A DNA stretch of 64,000 bases from Mucilaginibacter sp. SG564 (GTDB taxonomy: Bacteria; Bacteroidota; Bacteroidia; Sphingobacteriales; Sphingobacteriaceae): NCBI RefSeq assembly GCF_013149275.1, contig NZ_JABGNA010000004.1, positions 62,001 through 126,000 of the forward strand. The letters are read 5' to 3'. Numbering within the stretch: position 1 is the stretch's first letter; the number at the start of each line of letters is the position of its first letter. A program made the position numbers and the translations under genes. This document shows positions 45,895 through 53,869 of the stretch, in pieces. Under the pieces are notes generated by a model. The model worked only from the letters and a program-made list of their open reading frames with translations, did no database searches and was not told where the DNA came from.

Positions 45895-46212
45895 ATGAAA
45901 TCATCGGTCATTAAAGCGTTGCAGCATTTAAGCAATAAGCCCGAAAATTTATTTGTTAAAGTTATTGAGCATGGTAGTATGTCGGTTGAAATATACCGGC
46001 CGGTAAACATCGACCCTCAAACACCGCATCTGCAGGATGAATTATATGTGATCATCAGTGGTTACGGCGAATTTCTGAACGATGGTGTTCGCACCAGTTT
46101 TCAGCAGGGTGATGTATTGTTTGTTAAAGCGGGAGTTGAACACCGTTTTGAAAACTTCACCGATGATTTTGCCACCTGGGTTATTTTTTACGGCCCGGAA
46201 GGCGGGGAATAA
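45895..46212 (+). CDS. Cupin-domain protein
   Basis: 105 residues forming a single small cupin barrel. Seen: QDELYVIISGYGEFLNDG near 44 and QGDVLFVKAGVEHRFENFTD near 65, which place His/Glu-type ligands at the usual cupin positions (the final His in VEHRF). It could bind a metal or a small ligand. It lies between the C1 peptidase gene and a LOG-family gene on the other strand. There is no signal peptide. Function unknown. Confidence 0.85.
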   Translation: MKSSVIKALQHLSNKPENLFVKVIEHGSMSVEIYRPVNIDPQTPHLQDELYVIISGYGEFLNDGVRTSFQQGDVLFVKAGVEHRFENFTDDFATWVIFYGPEGGE

Positions 46213-46217
46213 ATTTG

Positions 46218-46343
46218 AGATGTGCAGATGATGTGCGGATATGCAGATAAAAGAATCAAAACATCTGAAATATACACATTCGCAACCTCTAAATGAGGTT
46301 CCTGTTTTTCATCTGCACATCATATCCGCAAATTTGCACATCT
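46218..46343. repeat. AGATGTGCA-family palindrome, copy 3
   Basis: Begins AGATGTGCAGATGATGTGCG and ends TCCGCAAATTTGCACATCT, with GCGGATATG words in both arms. The two arms are rearranged versions of each other rather than exact complements. The right end touches the stop codon of the LOG-family gene (46342). Related to the repeats at 3059 and 32518. Confidence 0.7.
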
Positions 46344-46926
46344 ACGTAAGGTTTCTATCTTTAAACCAAACTTCATCTGGTGCAACATTAAAACCATCCA
46401 TGAGGTTAATTAACTCGATAGGATCGCCCGATGTGATCACCAGGTCGCGGTTGGCGGGTTTCATAAATTTTTGCTCAACCATTACATCCAACTGTTTAAG
46501 CAGAAAATCGTAGAAACCATTTACATTGAGTAAACCTATCGGGTGTTTATGCAGTCCTAATTGCAGCCAGGTTAACACCTCAAAAAATTCTTCGAGTGTA
46601 CCTATGCCTCCCGGCAAAGTGATGATAGCATCGCAAAGGTCATTCATCATTTGCTTACGTTGGTGCATGTTTTCAACAATATGCAATTCGGTTAAACCGG
46701 TATGGCCAACCTCCTTATCCATCAAAAACTGTGGGATAATGCCAATGGCTTTACCTCCCCGTTGCAGAACATTATCAGCCAGCAGGCCCATTATACCTAC
46801 CTTACCACCACCATACACCAGGGTGATGTTACGATTCACCATGAGTTCGGCCAGTTGTTCAACCGCTTGTTTTAATACCGGGTCGCCATTAAAGTTGGCG
46901 CCACAGAATACACAGATAGCTTTCAT
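46342..46926 (-). CDS. LOG-family (TIGR00730) nucleotide 5'-monophosphate phosphoribohydrolase
   Basis: 194 residues, Rossmann-like fold. Diagnostic motifs: YGGGKVGIMG at about 38-47 and PGGIGTLEEFFE at 105-116. Family members release the base from nucleoside 5'-monophosphates, including cytokinin-type adenines. The bacterial role is uncertain. The start ATG at 46926 is four bases from a perfect minus-strand TATATTTG box at 46931-46938, similar to the argS arrangement. It is divergent from the secreted protein gene at 47056. Confidence 0.92.
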   Translation of the reverse strand: MKAICVFCGANFNGDPVLKQAVEQLAELMVNRNITLVYGGGKVGIMGLLADNVLQRGGKAIGIIPQFLMDKEVGHTGLTELHIVENMHQRKQMMNDLCDAIITLPGGIGTLEEFFEVLTWLQLGLHKHPIGLLNVNGFYDFLLKQLDVMVEQKFMKPANRDLVITSGDPIELINLMDGFNVAPDEVWFKDRNLT

Positions 46927-46930
46927 ACCA

Positions 46931-46938
46931 CAAATATA
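46931..46938 (-). promoter_or_regulatory. Candidate -7 box of the LOG-family gene
   Basis: Minus-strand TATATTTG, an exact TAnnTTTG, ending four bases before the ATG at 46926. No good -33 is seen. Confidence 0.35.
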
Positions 46939-47055
46939 TCAGACCTGTTTGTTTTGAAGCTTATGAAAACAGGAATAATGCATATATTTTATTTGTCAGT
47001 AGTACATTTAACCTTTACATTTATACATCTTAAACCAAATCATAAATTATCTATA

Positions 47056-47823
47056 ATGAGAAAGTTTTTCGCCTTAGTAACCCTGCTGCTATTGATAACA
47101 GGATTCACCTCTTTTGCACAAAGTATTGAAAACCCCTCGGTGGGGGTTCCCGAAGACTGGAACTGCAGAATAACCAAAATAGAGACCGACAAACAATTTA
47201 CAACTGTTAGCTTTGAATATACGGCCCGCAGCGACAGTTCTTGGGTACAACTTAATAAGGAAATTTTTATTCAAACCGATGTAGACAATGAGCATTATAA
47301 TTACATAAAATCAGATAATATAGCGATGGTACCGGCCAAGCATACTTTTGCCAAAGCCGGCGATAAACTGGCTTTTAAGATCTATTTTAAAAAAATACCT
47401 GCCACCGCTAAAACTATCGACATTATTGAAAGACCAGGCTACAGAAGCGACGGCATCAAGTTTTTCAATTATTATAATGTAAGTCTTACCCAATCATTGC
47501 CTGCCGGATCTACCCGGAAAGTAAAAGTAACCGACGTGGTATTGTTACCCCCACCGCCGGTGGAACGCCAGGATGCAGTTAGCGGGTTATCACAACAAGA
47601 AACAGATATGCAAAATGCCATGGGCCCTGTGTATGGCAATATGGCCAAAGCCATGCTGAATGCCCGTCTTGATTATTACAAACAACCAGGCAAAATTGCC
47701 GAAATAGCGAAATTGACACATCAATATTTCCAGGCGCTGGTAAAAGAAGGTTTTGCGCAGGACCAGGCGTTAAAAATCATTATAACCGGCGGTATTTTAT
47801 CACCTGTTGGAAATGGTCAGTGA
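47056..47823 (+). CDS. Secreted protein of unknown family
   Basis: 255 residues from ATG 47056; the frame is open further upstream, but the signal peptide RKFFALVTLLLLITGFTSFAQ fixes this start. After cleavage near FAQ the protein begins with a region rich in charged and polar beta-like sequence (CRITKIETDKQFTTVSFEYT), with a PPPPVE stretch near 175 and a helical C-terminal 70 residues. It is not recognised. It is a single gene between the LOG-family gene and the convergent S41 peptidase. Confidence 0.7.
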   Translation: MRKFFALVTLLLLITGFTSFAQSIENPSVGVPEDWNCRITKIETDKQFTTVSFEYTARSDSSWVQLNKEIFIQTDVDNEHYNYIKSDNIAMVPAKHTFAKAGDKLAFKIYFKKIPATAKTIDIIERPGYRSDGIKFFNYYNVSLTQSLPAGSTRKVKVTDVVLLPPPPVERQDAVSGLSQQETDMQNAMGPVYGNMAKAMLNARLDYYKQPGKIAEIAKLTHQYFQALVKEGFAQDQALKIIITGGILSPVGNGQ

Positions 47824-47857
47824 AAATAAATGGCAGCCAGCTGGCTGCCATTTATTT
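47824..47857. terminator. Two-way palindromic terminator
   Basis: 34-base perfect palindrome centred on CAGCCAGCTGGCTG, with TTTATTT on one side and AAATAAA on the other. It overlaps the stop of the minus-strand S41 gene and follows the plus-strand secreted-protein gene. Confidence 0.85.
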
Positions 47858-49238
47858 ATTTAATCTTTTTTAAGAGCTGTGAACTTGCAGATATAGTACC
47901 ATTGCCCAATAGCGTTTTACGGGTTATGCTTTCTATATTGCCCTTAGCATCCCGGTTGATATAAGCTCTTGATACGTTTGGCCCGATATTGCCATTAAGA
48001 CCAGTTATCACCAATACATCTGGCTTAACTTCCTTAATTACAAAACTTTCAACCGGTTTGCCAGGTTCAACCCGGTTCCAGAGCAAATCTCCTTTAGCGT
48101 AGGTTACGGTGATGTTATTATTATACTTCCCGATAATAGCGCCGTATTTGGCTTTCATATTCACCGATGAATTCACGGGAATTTTACTGTCATCCACCAG
48201 CCATTGGGCAATTTCTCGCTGAGCCGAATCAGCCGAAGTTTTCAGCATATTTTCCAGGATCAGTTTACGAGCAATAAGTAAGGCATCTTCTTTGCCGGTT
48301 TGCACATCGGGGATTACACCCGTTCCTTCCCAGCCCACATTGCTGTTAGGGCCAACAACCATTTTAAACGGAGTAAACACAATGAGGTTATTTTTAAGTG
48401 CAACAAAGGTACCGGCTATTCCCGCGCCTGCTGTGGTATCGCCTACCAGGGTTGCCCGCTTCAATTTTTGCATCGCATAAGCAAAACCCTCAGAGGCTGA
48501 GCCCGTACCCCGACCTACCAAAATATATACATTGGCGTTGGGCATGTGCTTGCCGGGCACGTAAGCATAAGTCCATTCCTGTTCATCATGCTTGCGATCT
48601 TTATAAAACCCGTTAAGATAAAACTGCTCCTGGCCAGGATTATAGAAATAAGCGGCTAAAAAGCGGCCCATCTGTCCTGTACCTCCCGGATTATGGCGGA
48701 TATCGATAATAATATTTTTACTGTAAGCAGCCATGTTCATACTTGCAGCAGCCATTTCGAACGCTTCCTGCGAGCCATAAAACGGACCAGGAACATCAAT
48801 ATACGCCGTTGATGTTATACCGTCTATCTCTACTTTTTTAAAACCATAGTTAGCTTTCGCTTCTGAATTATCTTCCTGATTATGGCCACGTTCGCTGCGT
48901 GGAGCGGTCATATTTTTATAGGTGGCTTCATTGCGCATAACCCTCAAATGAACATCCTTATGGGTGGTGCGCAAATCTGCTGTTAACTTTGTGGCAAGTT
49001 CATCTTCGGTTAAACCATTATAACGCCCCGAAGCTTCATTTTTTAAAAGTGCCTCCTTGTATTTCGCGCTGATTTCGGGAAAAGGGTACACATCAACCAG
49101 TTTATCGGCAAGTTTGGTCACTATTTCGTGACTGTCTGTATTGCTTACTGTTTGGGCTTTTAGGGGTAAATAAATTGTAACACTGGCACTTAACGCAATC
49201 AATAAACGGTAAGTTAATTTCGGGGAGATAATTTTCAT
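47856..49238 (-). CDS. S41-family (IRBP/tricorn-like) peptidase
   Basis: 460 residues with an N-terminal signal (YRLLIALSASVTIYLPLKAQ). The N-terminal helical domain covers about 30-120 and the S41 catalytic domain about 140-360. The nucleophile Ser lies in GRGTGSASEGFAYAMQ near 252, and IIDIRHNPGGTGQMGRFLAA near 190 is the family motif. The C-terminal 100 residues form an extra beta domain. No PDZ domain is seen, placing it with IRBP-type rather than CtpA-type proteases. Periplasmic processing is the expected role; substrate unknown. Convergent with the secreted-protein gene. Confidence 0.9.
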   Translation of the reverse strand: MKIISPKLTYRLLIALSASVTIYLPLKAQTVSNTDSHEIVTKLADKLVDVYPFPEISAKYKEALLKNEASGRYNGLTEDELATKLTADLRTTHKDVHLRVMRNEATYKNMTAPRSERGHNQEDNSEAKANYGFKKVEIDGITSTAYIDVPGPFYGSQEAFEMAAASMNMAAYSKNIIIDIRHNPGGTGQMGRFLAAYFYNPGQEQFYLNGFYKDRKHDEQEWTYAYVPGKHMPNANVYILVGRGTGSASEGFAYAMQKLKRATLVGDTTAGAGIAGTFVALKNNLIVFTPFKMVVGPNSNVGWEGTGVIPDVQTGKEDALLIARKLILENMLKTSADSAQREIAQWLVDDSKIPVNSSVNMKAKYGAIIGKYNNNITVTYAKGDLLWNRVEPGKPVESFVIKEVKPDVLVITGLNGNIGPNVSRAYINRDAKGNIESITRKTLLGNGTISASSQLLKKIK

Positions 49239-49283
49239 GCTATGAATAGATATTGGCGCTTAAAATACGGTTTCTACAGGCAT

Positions 49284-49311
49284 AAAAAAAGGAAACCAGC
49301 CGGCTTCCTTT
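49284..49311. terminator. Terminator-like hairpin after guaB
   Basis: Stem AAAGGAA-x-CC/GG-x-TTCCTTT with a 4-base loop; the minus-strand copy runs into TTTTTTTATG. It lies 31 bases downstream of the guaB stop. Confidence 0.78.
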
Positions 49312-49341
49312 CTATTATTTTTATTACATTCTTTCCTGAAA

Positions 49342-50814
49342 TTACCTGCTGGTATAGTTTGGTGCTTCTTTAGTGATCGTAATATCGTGCGGATGGCTCT
49401 CGCGCATACCAGCTGCGGTGATGCGTACAAATTTGGCTCTTTGCAGATCTTCGATATTGGCAGCACCACAGTAGTGCATACCTGCGCGTAAACCACCAAT
49501 GTACTGGAATATTACTTCGGCCATATTGCCTTTAAACGGCACACGACCAACGATACCTTCCGGAACCAATTTGGTAACCACATCGGTTTCATCCTGGAAG
49601 TAACGGTCTTTTGAGCCTTTAGCCATAGCTTCAACCGAACCCATACCCCGGTATGATTTAAATTTACGGCCTTCATAGATAATGGTTTCACCCGGTGATT
49701 CTTCAACACCGGCAAACAGTGAGCCAGCCATGATAGAGCTTGCACCCGCAGCGATAGCCTTAACAATATCACCGGTTTGTTTAATACCTCCATCGGCAAT
49801 TACCGGTATACCACGGCCTTCCAGTGCTTTGGCACACTCATAAACTGCGTAAAGTTGTGGAACGCCTACACCAGCAATAATACGGGTAGTACATATAGAA
49901 CCCGGACCAATACCTACTTTTACAGCGTCTGCACCGGCGTCAGCAAGTGCAAGCGCAGCATCGCCGGTTGCTATATTCCCGGCTATAACCTGTAAGTTTG
50001 GATATAATTTTTTAACCGCCTTAACCATATCAATAACTCCCTTTGAATGACCGTGGGCCGTATCAACCGTAACCACATCCACACCGGCATTAACCAGCGC
50101 GGTTACGCGGTCAATGTTATCCGCAGCAACTCCAACAGCGGCACCTACACGTAATCGACCAAATTCGTCTTTACAGGCATTAGGGAAGTTTTTTACTTTT
50201 TGTATGTCTTTGTAAGTAATTAAACCTACCAGTTTACCATCTTTGTTTATTACAGGCAGCTTTTCAATTTTGTTACCTTGTAAAATAGCAGCAGCCTCAG
50301 TCAGCGTAGTACCTTCGGGCGCTGTGATCAAACCTGTTTTGGTCATTACATCGCTTACCGGCACCGACATATCTTTCTGGAAACGAAGATCGCGGTTGGT
50401 GATGATACCTTTCAGTTTGTGGTCAGCGTCAATTACCGGGATACCACCAATACTAAACTCTTTCATGATCTGAAAAGCATCTGCAAGCAGCGCATCTTCC
50501 AATAGTGTTACAGGATCCTGTATCATGCCACTTTCAGAACGTTTAACTTTGCGTACCTCGTCGGCCTGGGCCTGTATGGTCATGTTTTTGTGCAACATGC
50601 CTATACCACCAGCCTGGGCAATAGCAATAGCCAAACCAGATTCGGTAACGGTGTCCATAGCTGCTGAGATAATTGGGATGTTTAATCGAATGCTTTTTGT
50701 TAAAAAAGTACTGGTGTTAACTTCGCGCGGTAAAACTTCTGAATAAGCCGGGAGTAGTAAAACGTCGTCGTAAGTTAATCCTTCGGCAACAAATTTTGAT
50801 GGGTCTAACTGCAT
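49342..50814 (-). CDS. guaB: IMP dehydrogenase
   Basis: Oxidises IMP to XMP with NAD, the committed step of GMP synthesis. 490 residues with tandem CBS domains (about 95-205) inserted in the TIM barrel. The catalytic Cys loop GPGSICTTR is near 305, NAD/IMP-binding [20 protein letters not shown] near 363, and the flap region with [10 protein letters not shown] near 411. N-terminal [20 protein letters not shown] is typical. The promoter TTTG-17-TACCTTTG is just upstream, so it is monocistronic. Confidence 0.97.
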   Translation of the reverse strand: MQLDPSKFVAEGLTYDDVLLLPAYSEVLPREVNTSTFLTKSIRLNIPIISAAMDTVTESGLAIAIAQAGGIGMLHKNMTIQAQADEVRKVKRSESGMIQDPVTLLEDALLADAFQIMKEFSIGGIPVIDADHKLKGIITNRDLRFQKDMSVPVSDVMTKTGLITAPEGTTLTEAAAILQGNKIEKLPVINKDGKLVGLITYKDIQKVKNFPNACKDEFGRLRVGAAVGVAADNIDRVTALVNAGVDVVTVDTAHGHSKGVIDMVKAVKKLYPNLQVIAGNIATGDAALALADAGADAVKVGIGPGSICTTRIIAGVGVPQLYAVYECAKALEGRGIPVIADGGIKQTGDIVKAIAAGASSIMAGSLFAGVEESPGETIIYEGRKFKSYRGMGSVEAMAKGSKDRYFQDETDVVTKLVPEGIVGRVPFKGNMAEVIFQYIGGLRAGMHYCGAANIEDLQRAKFVRITAAGMRESHPHDITITKEAPNYTSR

Positions 50815-50849
50815 AGCAAATAATTATTTTGGAGTTATTATTTGCCGGG

Positions 50850-50878
50850 CAAAGGTAATAAATATTTCGGATTTCAAA
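50850..50878 (-). promoter_or_regulatory. guaB promoter
   Basis: On the minus strand, TTTG (50878-50875), 17 bases, then TACCTTTG (50857-50850), a full match to the Bacteroidota -33/-7 consensus. It implies a leader of about 30 nt. The -33 box lies inside the direct-repeat copy at 50863-50895. Confidence 0.7.
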
Positions 50879-50970
50879 TGTTCGATTTCGGATTTATTTA
50901 AAAGTACAGGGAAAATTGCCTTTATATGATAAATCTCTATTTCGGATTTCGGATGTTCGATTTCGGATTT
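50863..50970. repeat. Direct repeat TATTTCGGATTTC...CGATTTCGGATTT
   Basis: Two 33-base copies at 50863-50895 and 50938-50970 that differ at two or three positions, 42 bases apart, in the same orientation. The first copy supplies the guaB -33 region. No ORF. Confidence 0.8.
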
Positions 50971-50992
50971 GATTGCCCTTAAATTTATTATT

Positions 50993-51073
50993 TGTCATCC
51001 TGAGGAACGAAGGATCTATTTTTCAAAGACTTGCATAGCGTCCCAAAGATTCTTCGCTCCGCTCAGAATGACA
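50993..51073. repeat. TTGTCATCCTGAGGAACGAA palindromic repeat
   Basis: Left end TGTCATCCTGAGGAACGAAG and right end CTTCGCTCCGCTCAGAATGA are imperfect complements; GGATCT and AGATTC words lie inside. The left end is the exact complement of the right end at 36526-36545. It lies 19 bases from the stop of the M16 gene at 51092. Confidence 0.75.
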
Positions 51074-51091
51074 ATTTCATATTAGTAAATC

Positions 51092-52369
51092 TTAATATTT
51101 CCCTACAATCACTTTGTAAAACTGATTAAAGTTGAGGTATTTATTGGCGAGGTCACGTAATTCAACAGCGGTTGTTGTTTTTACTGTAGTTGCATACCTG
51201 TCGTAATAATCATAATCTAAACCGGCAAAATAAATGCTTTTGAATTTATCGGCATGGGAAAAAACATTCTCCAAGCTGCCTAATAAAGATCCCAGCATAA
51301 AATTGCGAACCAGTGATAATTCTTCTTCAGGTATCAATTCGGTTTTGAGCAGTCCGAGCTCTTTTTCAATTTCGCCCACGGCGGCTTTACATACATCAGC
51401 ACCAACTTCGGTAGCGATAAAGAAAGCGCCACCCTGTTTAAATGAGCTGAGCCCAGAGCCTATACCATAGGTATATCCTTTATCCTCACGGATATTAGCC
51501 ATCAGTCGTGATCCGAAATAACCACCTAATACGGTGTTCAATACCTGTAAAGGTTGAAAATCGGGATGGTTACGATTAACAGTTGGTAACCCTATCCTGA
51601 TAGCTGATTGCAGGGCATCCGGCTTCTCGGTAAAGTAAAACAACTCGGTGGCTGGTTTTAACTCAGGCTGGCTGGTATCTGCAGCGACAGGACCATTTGT
51701 CCAGTTTTTATCAAAAGTATCTTTGATGAGCGTTAAGGTTTCGGGCTCAATTTTTCCGGCGATGATCAAGGTACAGTTTGATGGCTGGTACATTTGTTTA
51801 AAATGTGCCAGCAGGTCTTCGCGCTGTAAACTTTTGTAATTATCAAAGGTTGCTCCCAGTCCATAGATAGTTTCGCCGTAAATAGCTTTATTAAAATCGC
51901 GGCGGGCAACTACATCATTCTTTTGGAGACTAACCTGCAGTTTTTGTTGCTGATTACGCTTAAAAGTTTCCAGTTCCTTTTCGGGGAATACAGAATTTGT
52001 AAGAATATCCAGAATTACGGGCAGCGTATGATGTAAATGCTTATTTAAACTGTACAAGGTAACCAGAGAATTTTCATACCCGTAATCAACCTGTAAAAAA
52101 GCGCCATAAAAATCAATTTTATCGGCAATTTCAGAGGCCGATAAGGTAGTTGTGCCTTCTGTAAGCATGGTATTTACAGCCATGTTAAGCAATGGCTTAG
52201 CCGCGTCAAAACGCAGGTTGTTAAATATCCATTCTATCCGTACCAGTTCCTGATCGCCCGAGTTAAAGCAATAAACATTACAGCCGTTATCCAGCTTTTT
52301 ATGTTCGGGTTTGATGAGGTTTATATTTTCAATAGCCTTAAAATCCGGGGCTAATTTTCTATCGATCAT
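51092..52369 (-). CDS. M16-family peptidase-like subunit, catalytic motif absent
   Basis: 425 residues of the M16B (pitrilysin/MPP-like) fold, but the region where HxxEH would sit reads WIFNNLRFDAAKPLLNMAVN, with no zinc ligands, so it should be the inactive partner. The usual conserved segments remain, for example SNCTLIIAGKIEPETLTLI near 205 and NIREDKGYTYGIGSGLSSF near 305. It follows the active M16 gene on the same strand across a palindromic spacer, so a heterodimer is likely. Role in peptide degradation in periplasm or cytoplasm; no signal peptide is seen. Confidence 0.88.
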   Translation of the reverse strand: MIDRKLAPDFKAIENINLIKPEHKKLDNGCNVYCFNSGDQELVRIEWIFNNLRFDAAKPLLNMAVNTMLTEGTTTLSASEIADKIDFYGAFLQVDYGYENSLVTLYSLNKHLHHTLPVILDILTNSVFPEKELETFKRNQQQKLQVSLQKNDVVARRDFNKAIYGETIYGLGATFDNYKSLQREDLLAHFKQMYQPSNCTLIIAGKIEPETLTLIKDTFDKNWTNGPVAADTSQPELKPATELFYFTEKPDALQSAIRIGLPTVNRNHPDFQPLQVLNTVLGGYFGSRLMANIREDKGYTYGIGSGLSSFKQGGAFFIATEVGADVCKAAVGEIEKELGLLKTELIPEEELSLVRNFMLGSLLGSLENVFSHADKFKSIYFAGLDYDYYDRYATTVKTTTAVELRDLANKYLNFNQFYKVIVGKY

Positions 52370-52386
52370 ATTTTGTTTGTTTAGTT

Positions 52387-52482
52387 GTCAGAATCAGAAT
52401 TTACTGAATTTAAAAATTTACAGAATTAAATATGACCTCATTATTCCGTAAATTCATTAATCCTGTAAATTCTGATTCAGAC
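52387..52482. repeat. AATCAGAATTTACAGAATTA-family palindrome, copy 2
   Basis: Arms at 52387-52410 and 52459-52482 are complements with a few mismatches, and pair inside with ATTTACAGAATTAA/TAAATTCATTAA. Related to the perfect copy at 6421-6514. It lies between the two M16 genes, ending six bases before the stop of the upstream one. Confidence 0.8.
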
Positions 52483-52487
52483 TATTT

Positions 52488-53744
52488 TTAAGCCAACGCC
52501 GATTCAGTTTTTTCGGCTAAATAAACGAGGGTTGAAGAATTATCCTTTCTGAATATCTTAGTGGCAGTATCCTTTATCTGAGCAGCTGTTACCGCCAGAT
52601 ATTTAGATGTTTCCTGGTTAAGCATTTCGGCATCACCCAACAACTCAAACGAAGCCAGGTTCATCGCTTTATCCAATAAAGACATTTCCGAAAAAACCAT
52701 CGTCGATTCAGTTTTGTTCTGCACTTTGGTCAGTTCATCAGCCGGGATCTCTTCATTTTTAACTTTTTCTAATTCCTCCCACAAAGCGGCCTCCGCCTGT
52801 TCAATGCTGATATGCTCAAGCGGCTTGCCTTCCAGTATAAACATGCCCTTATCCAGGCTACTGGTGATGTACGCGTGTACTTCGCTGAATATCTGTCTGT
52901 CCTGAACTAAACTGCGGTATAAACGTGAGGAATTACCGCGGGAAAGCACATCAGACAATAACTCTGTTGCATAAAAGTCATCATCCAATCGGCCACCCAT
53001 CTGAAAACTAATGTAAACATCGTTCAACGGCACCTTAGCGGTAACCGTTTCGCGGCGTTCTTCATGCTGTTCCGGTTCCTGCGGCAGGTTACGATGATAT
53101 TTTTCACCAGCGGGGATCGGCGCAAACCACTTTTCGGCAAGCTGTTTTACCTGCTCGGTAGTTACATCACCCCCAACTACCATAATGGCATTTTGAGGGT
53201 TATAGTGTTTTTTAAAGAAGGCTTTTACATCCTCAATGCGGGCATCTTCAATGTGTTTAATGGTTTTACCAATGGTAGCCCAACGATACGGATGATGTTT
53301 GTATGCCAGTGGGCGCAATTTTAACCACACATCGCCGTAGGGCTGGTTCAGGTAACGTTGCTTAAATTCCTCTATAACCACGTTACGCTGTACCTCCAGG
53401 CTTTTTTCGCTAAAAGCCAGGCTCAGCATTCTATCACTCTCCAACCAAAAGGCGGTCTCGATATTAGCCGACGGAAGCGTGATATAATAGTTAGTGATAT
53501 CGTTACTGGTAAAGGCATTGTTTTCGCCTCCTACCCTTTGCAAGGGCTCATCGAAGCTGGGTATATTTACAGATCCACCAAACATCAGGTGTTCAAACAA
53601 ATGCGCGAAACCGGTTTGCTCGGGATCTTCGTCGCGGGCGCCTACATCATACAGAATGTTAAGCACCGCCATAGGTGTCGTATTATCTTCGTGAACAATA
53701 ACCCGAAGACCATTATCCAGTGTGAAACGGTTGAATTTAACCAT
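52488..53744 (-). CDS. M16-family zinc peptidase (active subunit)
   Basis: 418 residues with the inverted zinc motif HLFEH at 48-52 and the distal Glu in VVIEEFKQRY near 125. The family layout is normal (LDNGLRVIVHED near 10, VGARDEDPEQTG, QNAIMVVGGDVTTEQVKQL near 195). No signal peptide is seen, so the enzyme is cytoplasmic or has an unusual export route. Its downstream neighbour lacks the zinc motif, as in heterodimeric M16B systems. The upstream -7 region TACCTTTA has one mismatch. Confidence 0.93.
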   Translation of the reverse strand: MVKFNRFTLDNGLRVIVHEDNTTPMAVLNILYDVGARDEDPEQTGFAHLFEHLMFGGSVNIPSFDEPLQRVGGENNAFTSNDITNYYITLPSANIETAFWLESDRMLSLAFSEKSLEVQRNVVIEEFKQRYLNQPYGDVWLKLRPLAYKHHPYRWATIGKTIKHIEDARIEDVKAFFKKHYNPQNAIMVVGGDVTTEQVKQLAEKWFAPIPAGEKYHRNLPQEPEQHEERRETVTAKVPLNDVYISFQMGGRLDDDFYATELLSDVLSRGNSSRLYRSLVQDRQIFSEVHAYITSSLDKGMFILEGKPLEHISIEQAEAALWEELEKVKNEEIPADELTKVQNKTESTMVFSEMSLLDKAMNLASFELLGDAEMLNQETSKYLAVTAAQIKDTATKIFRKDNSSTLVYLAEKTESALA

Positions 53745-53869
53745 GTAGTAATTTTAATTTAAAAACGGGTAAAGGTATAATTTTTAGCTTTGGGTGTATA
53801 TACTTACAAAGTATAAATTACAAAAAGCTTAAAAACAGATCGATAAATTAATACCTCCGATTGATTAAT

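Noticed and set aside
46241..46513. 90-codon plus-strand ORF over the LOG-family gene 3' end
   Set aside because: It runs through the AGATGTGCA palindrome and the antisense of a well-supported gene.
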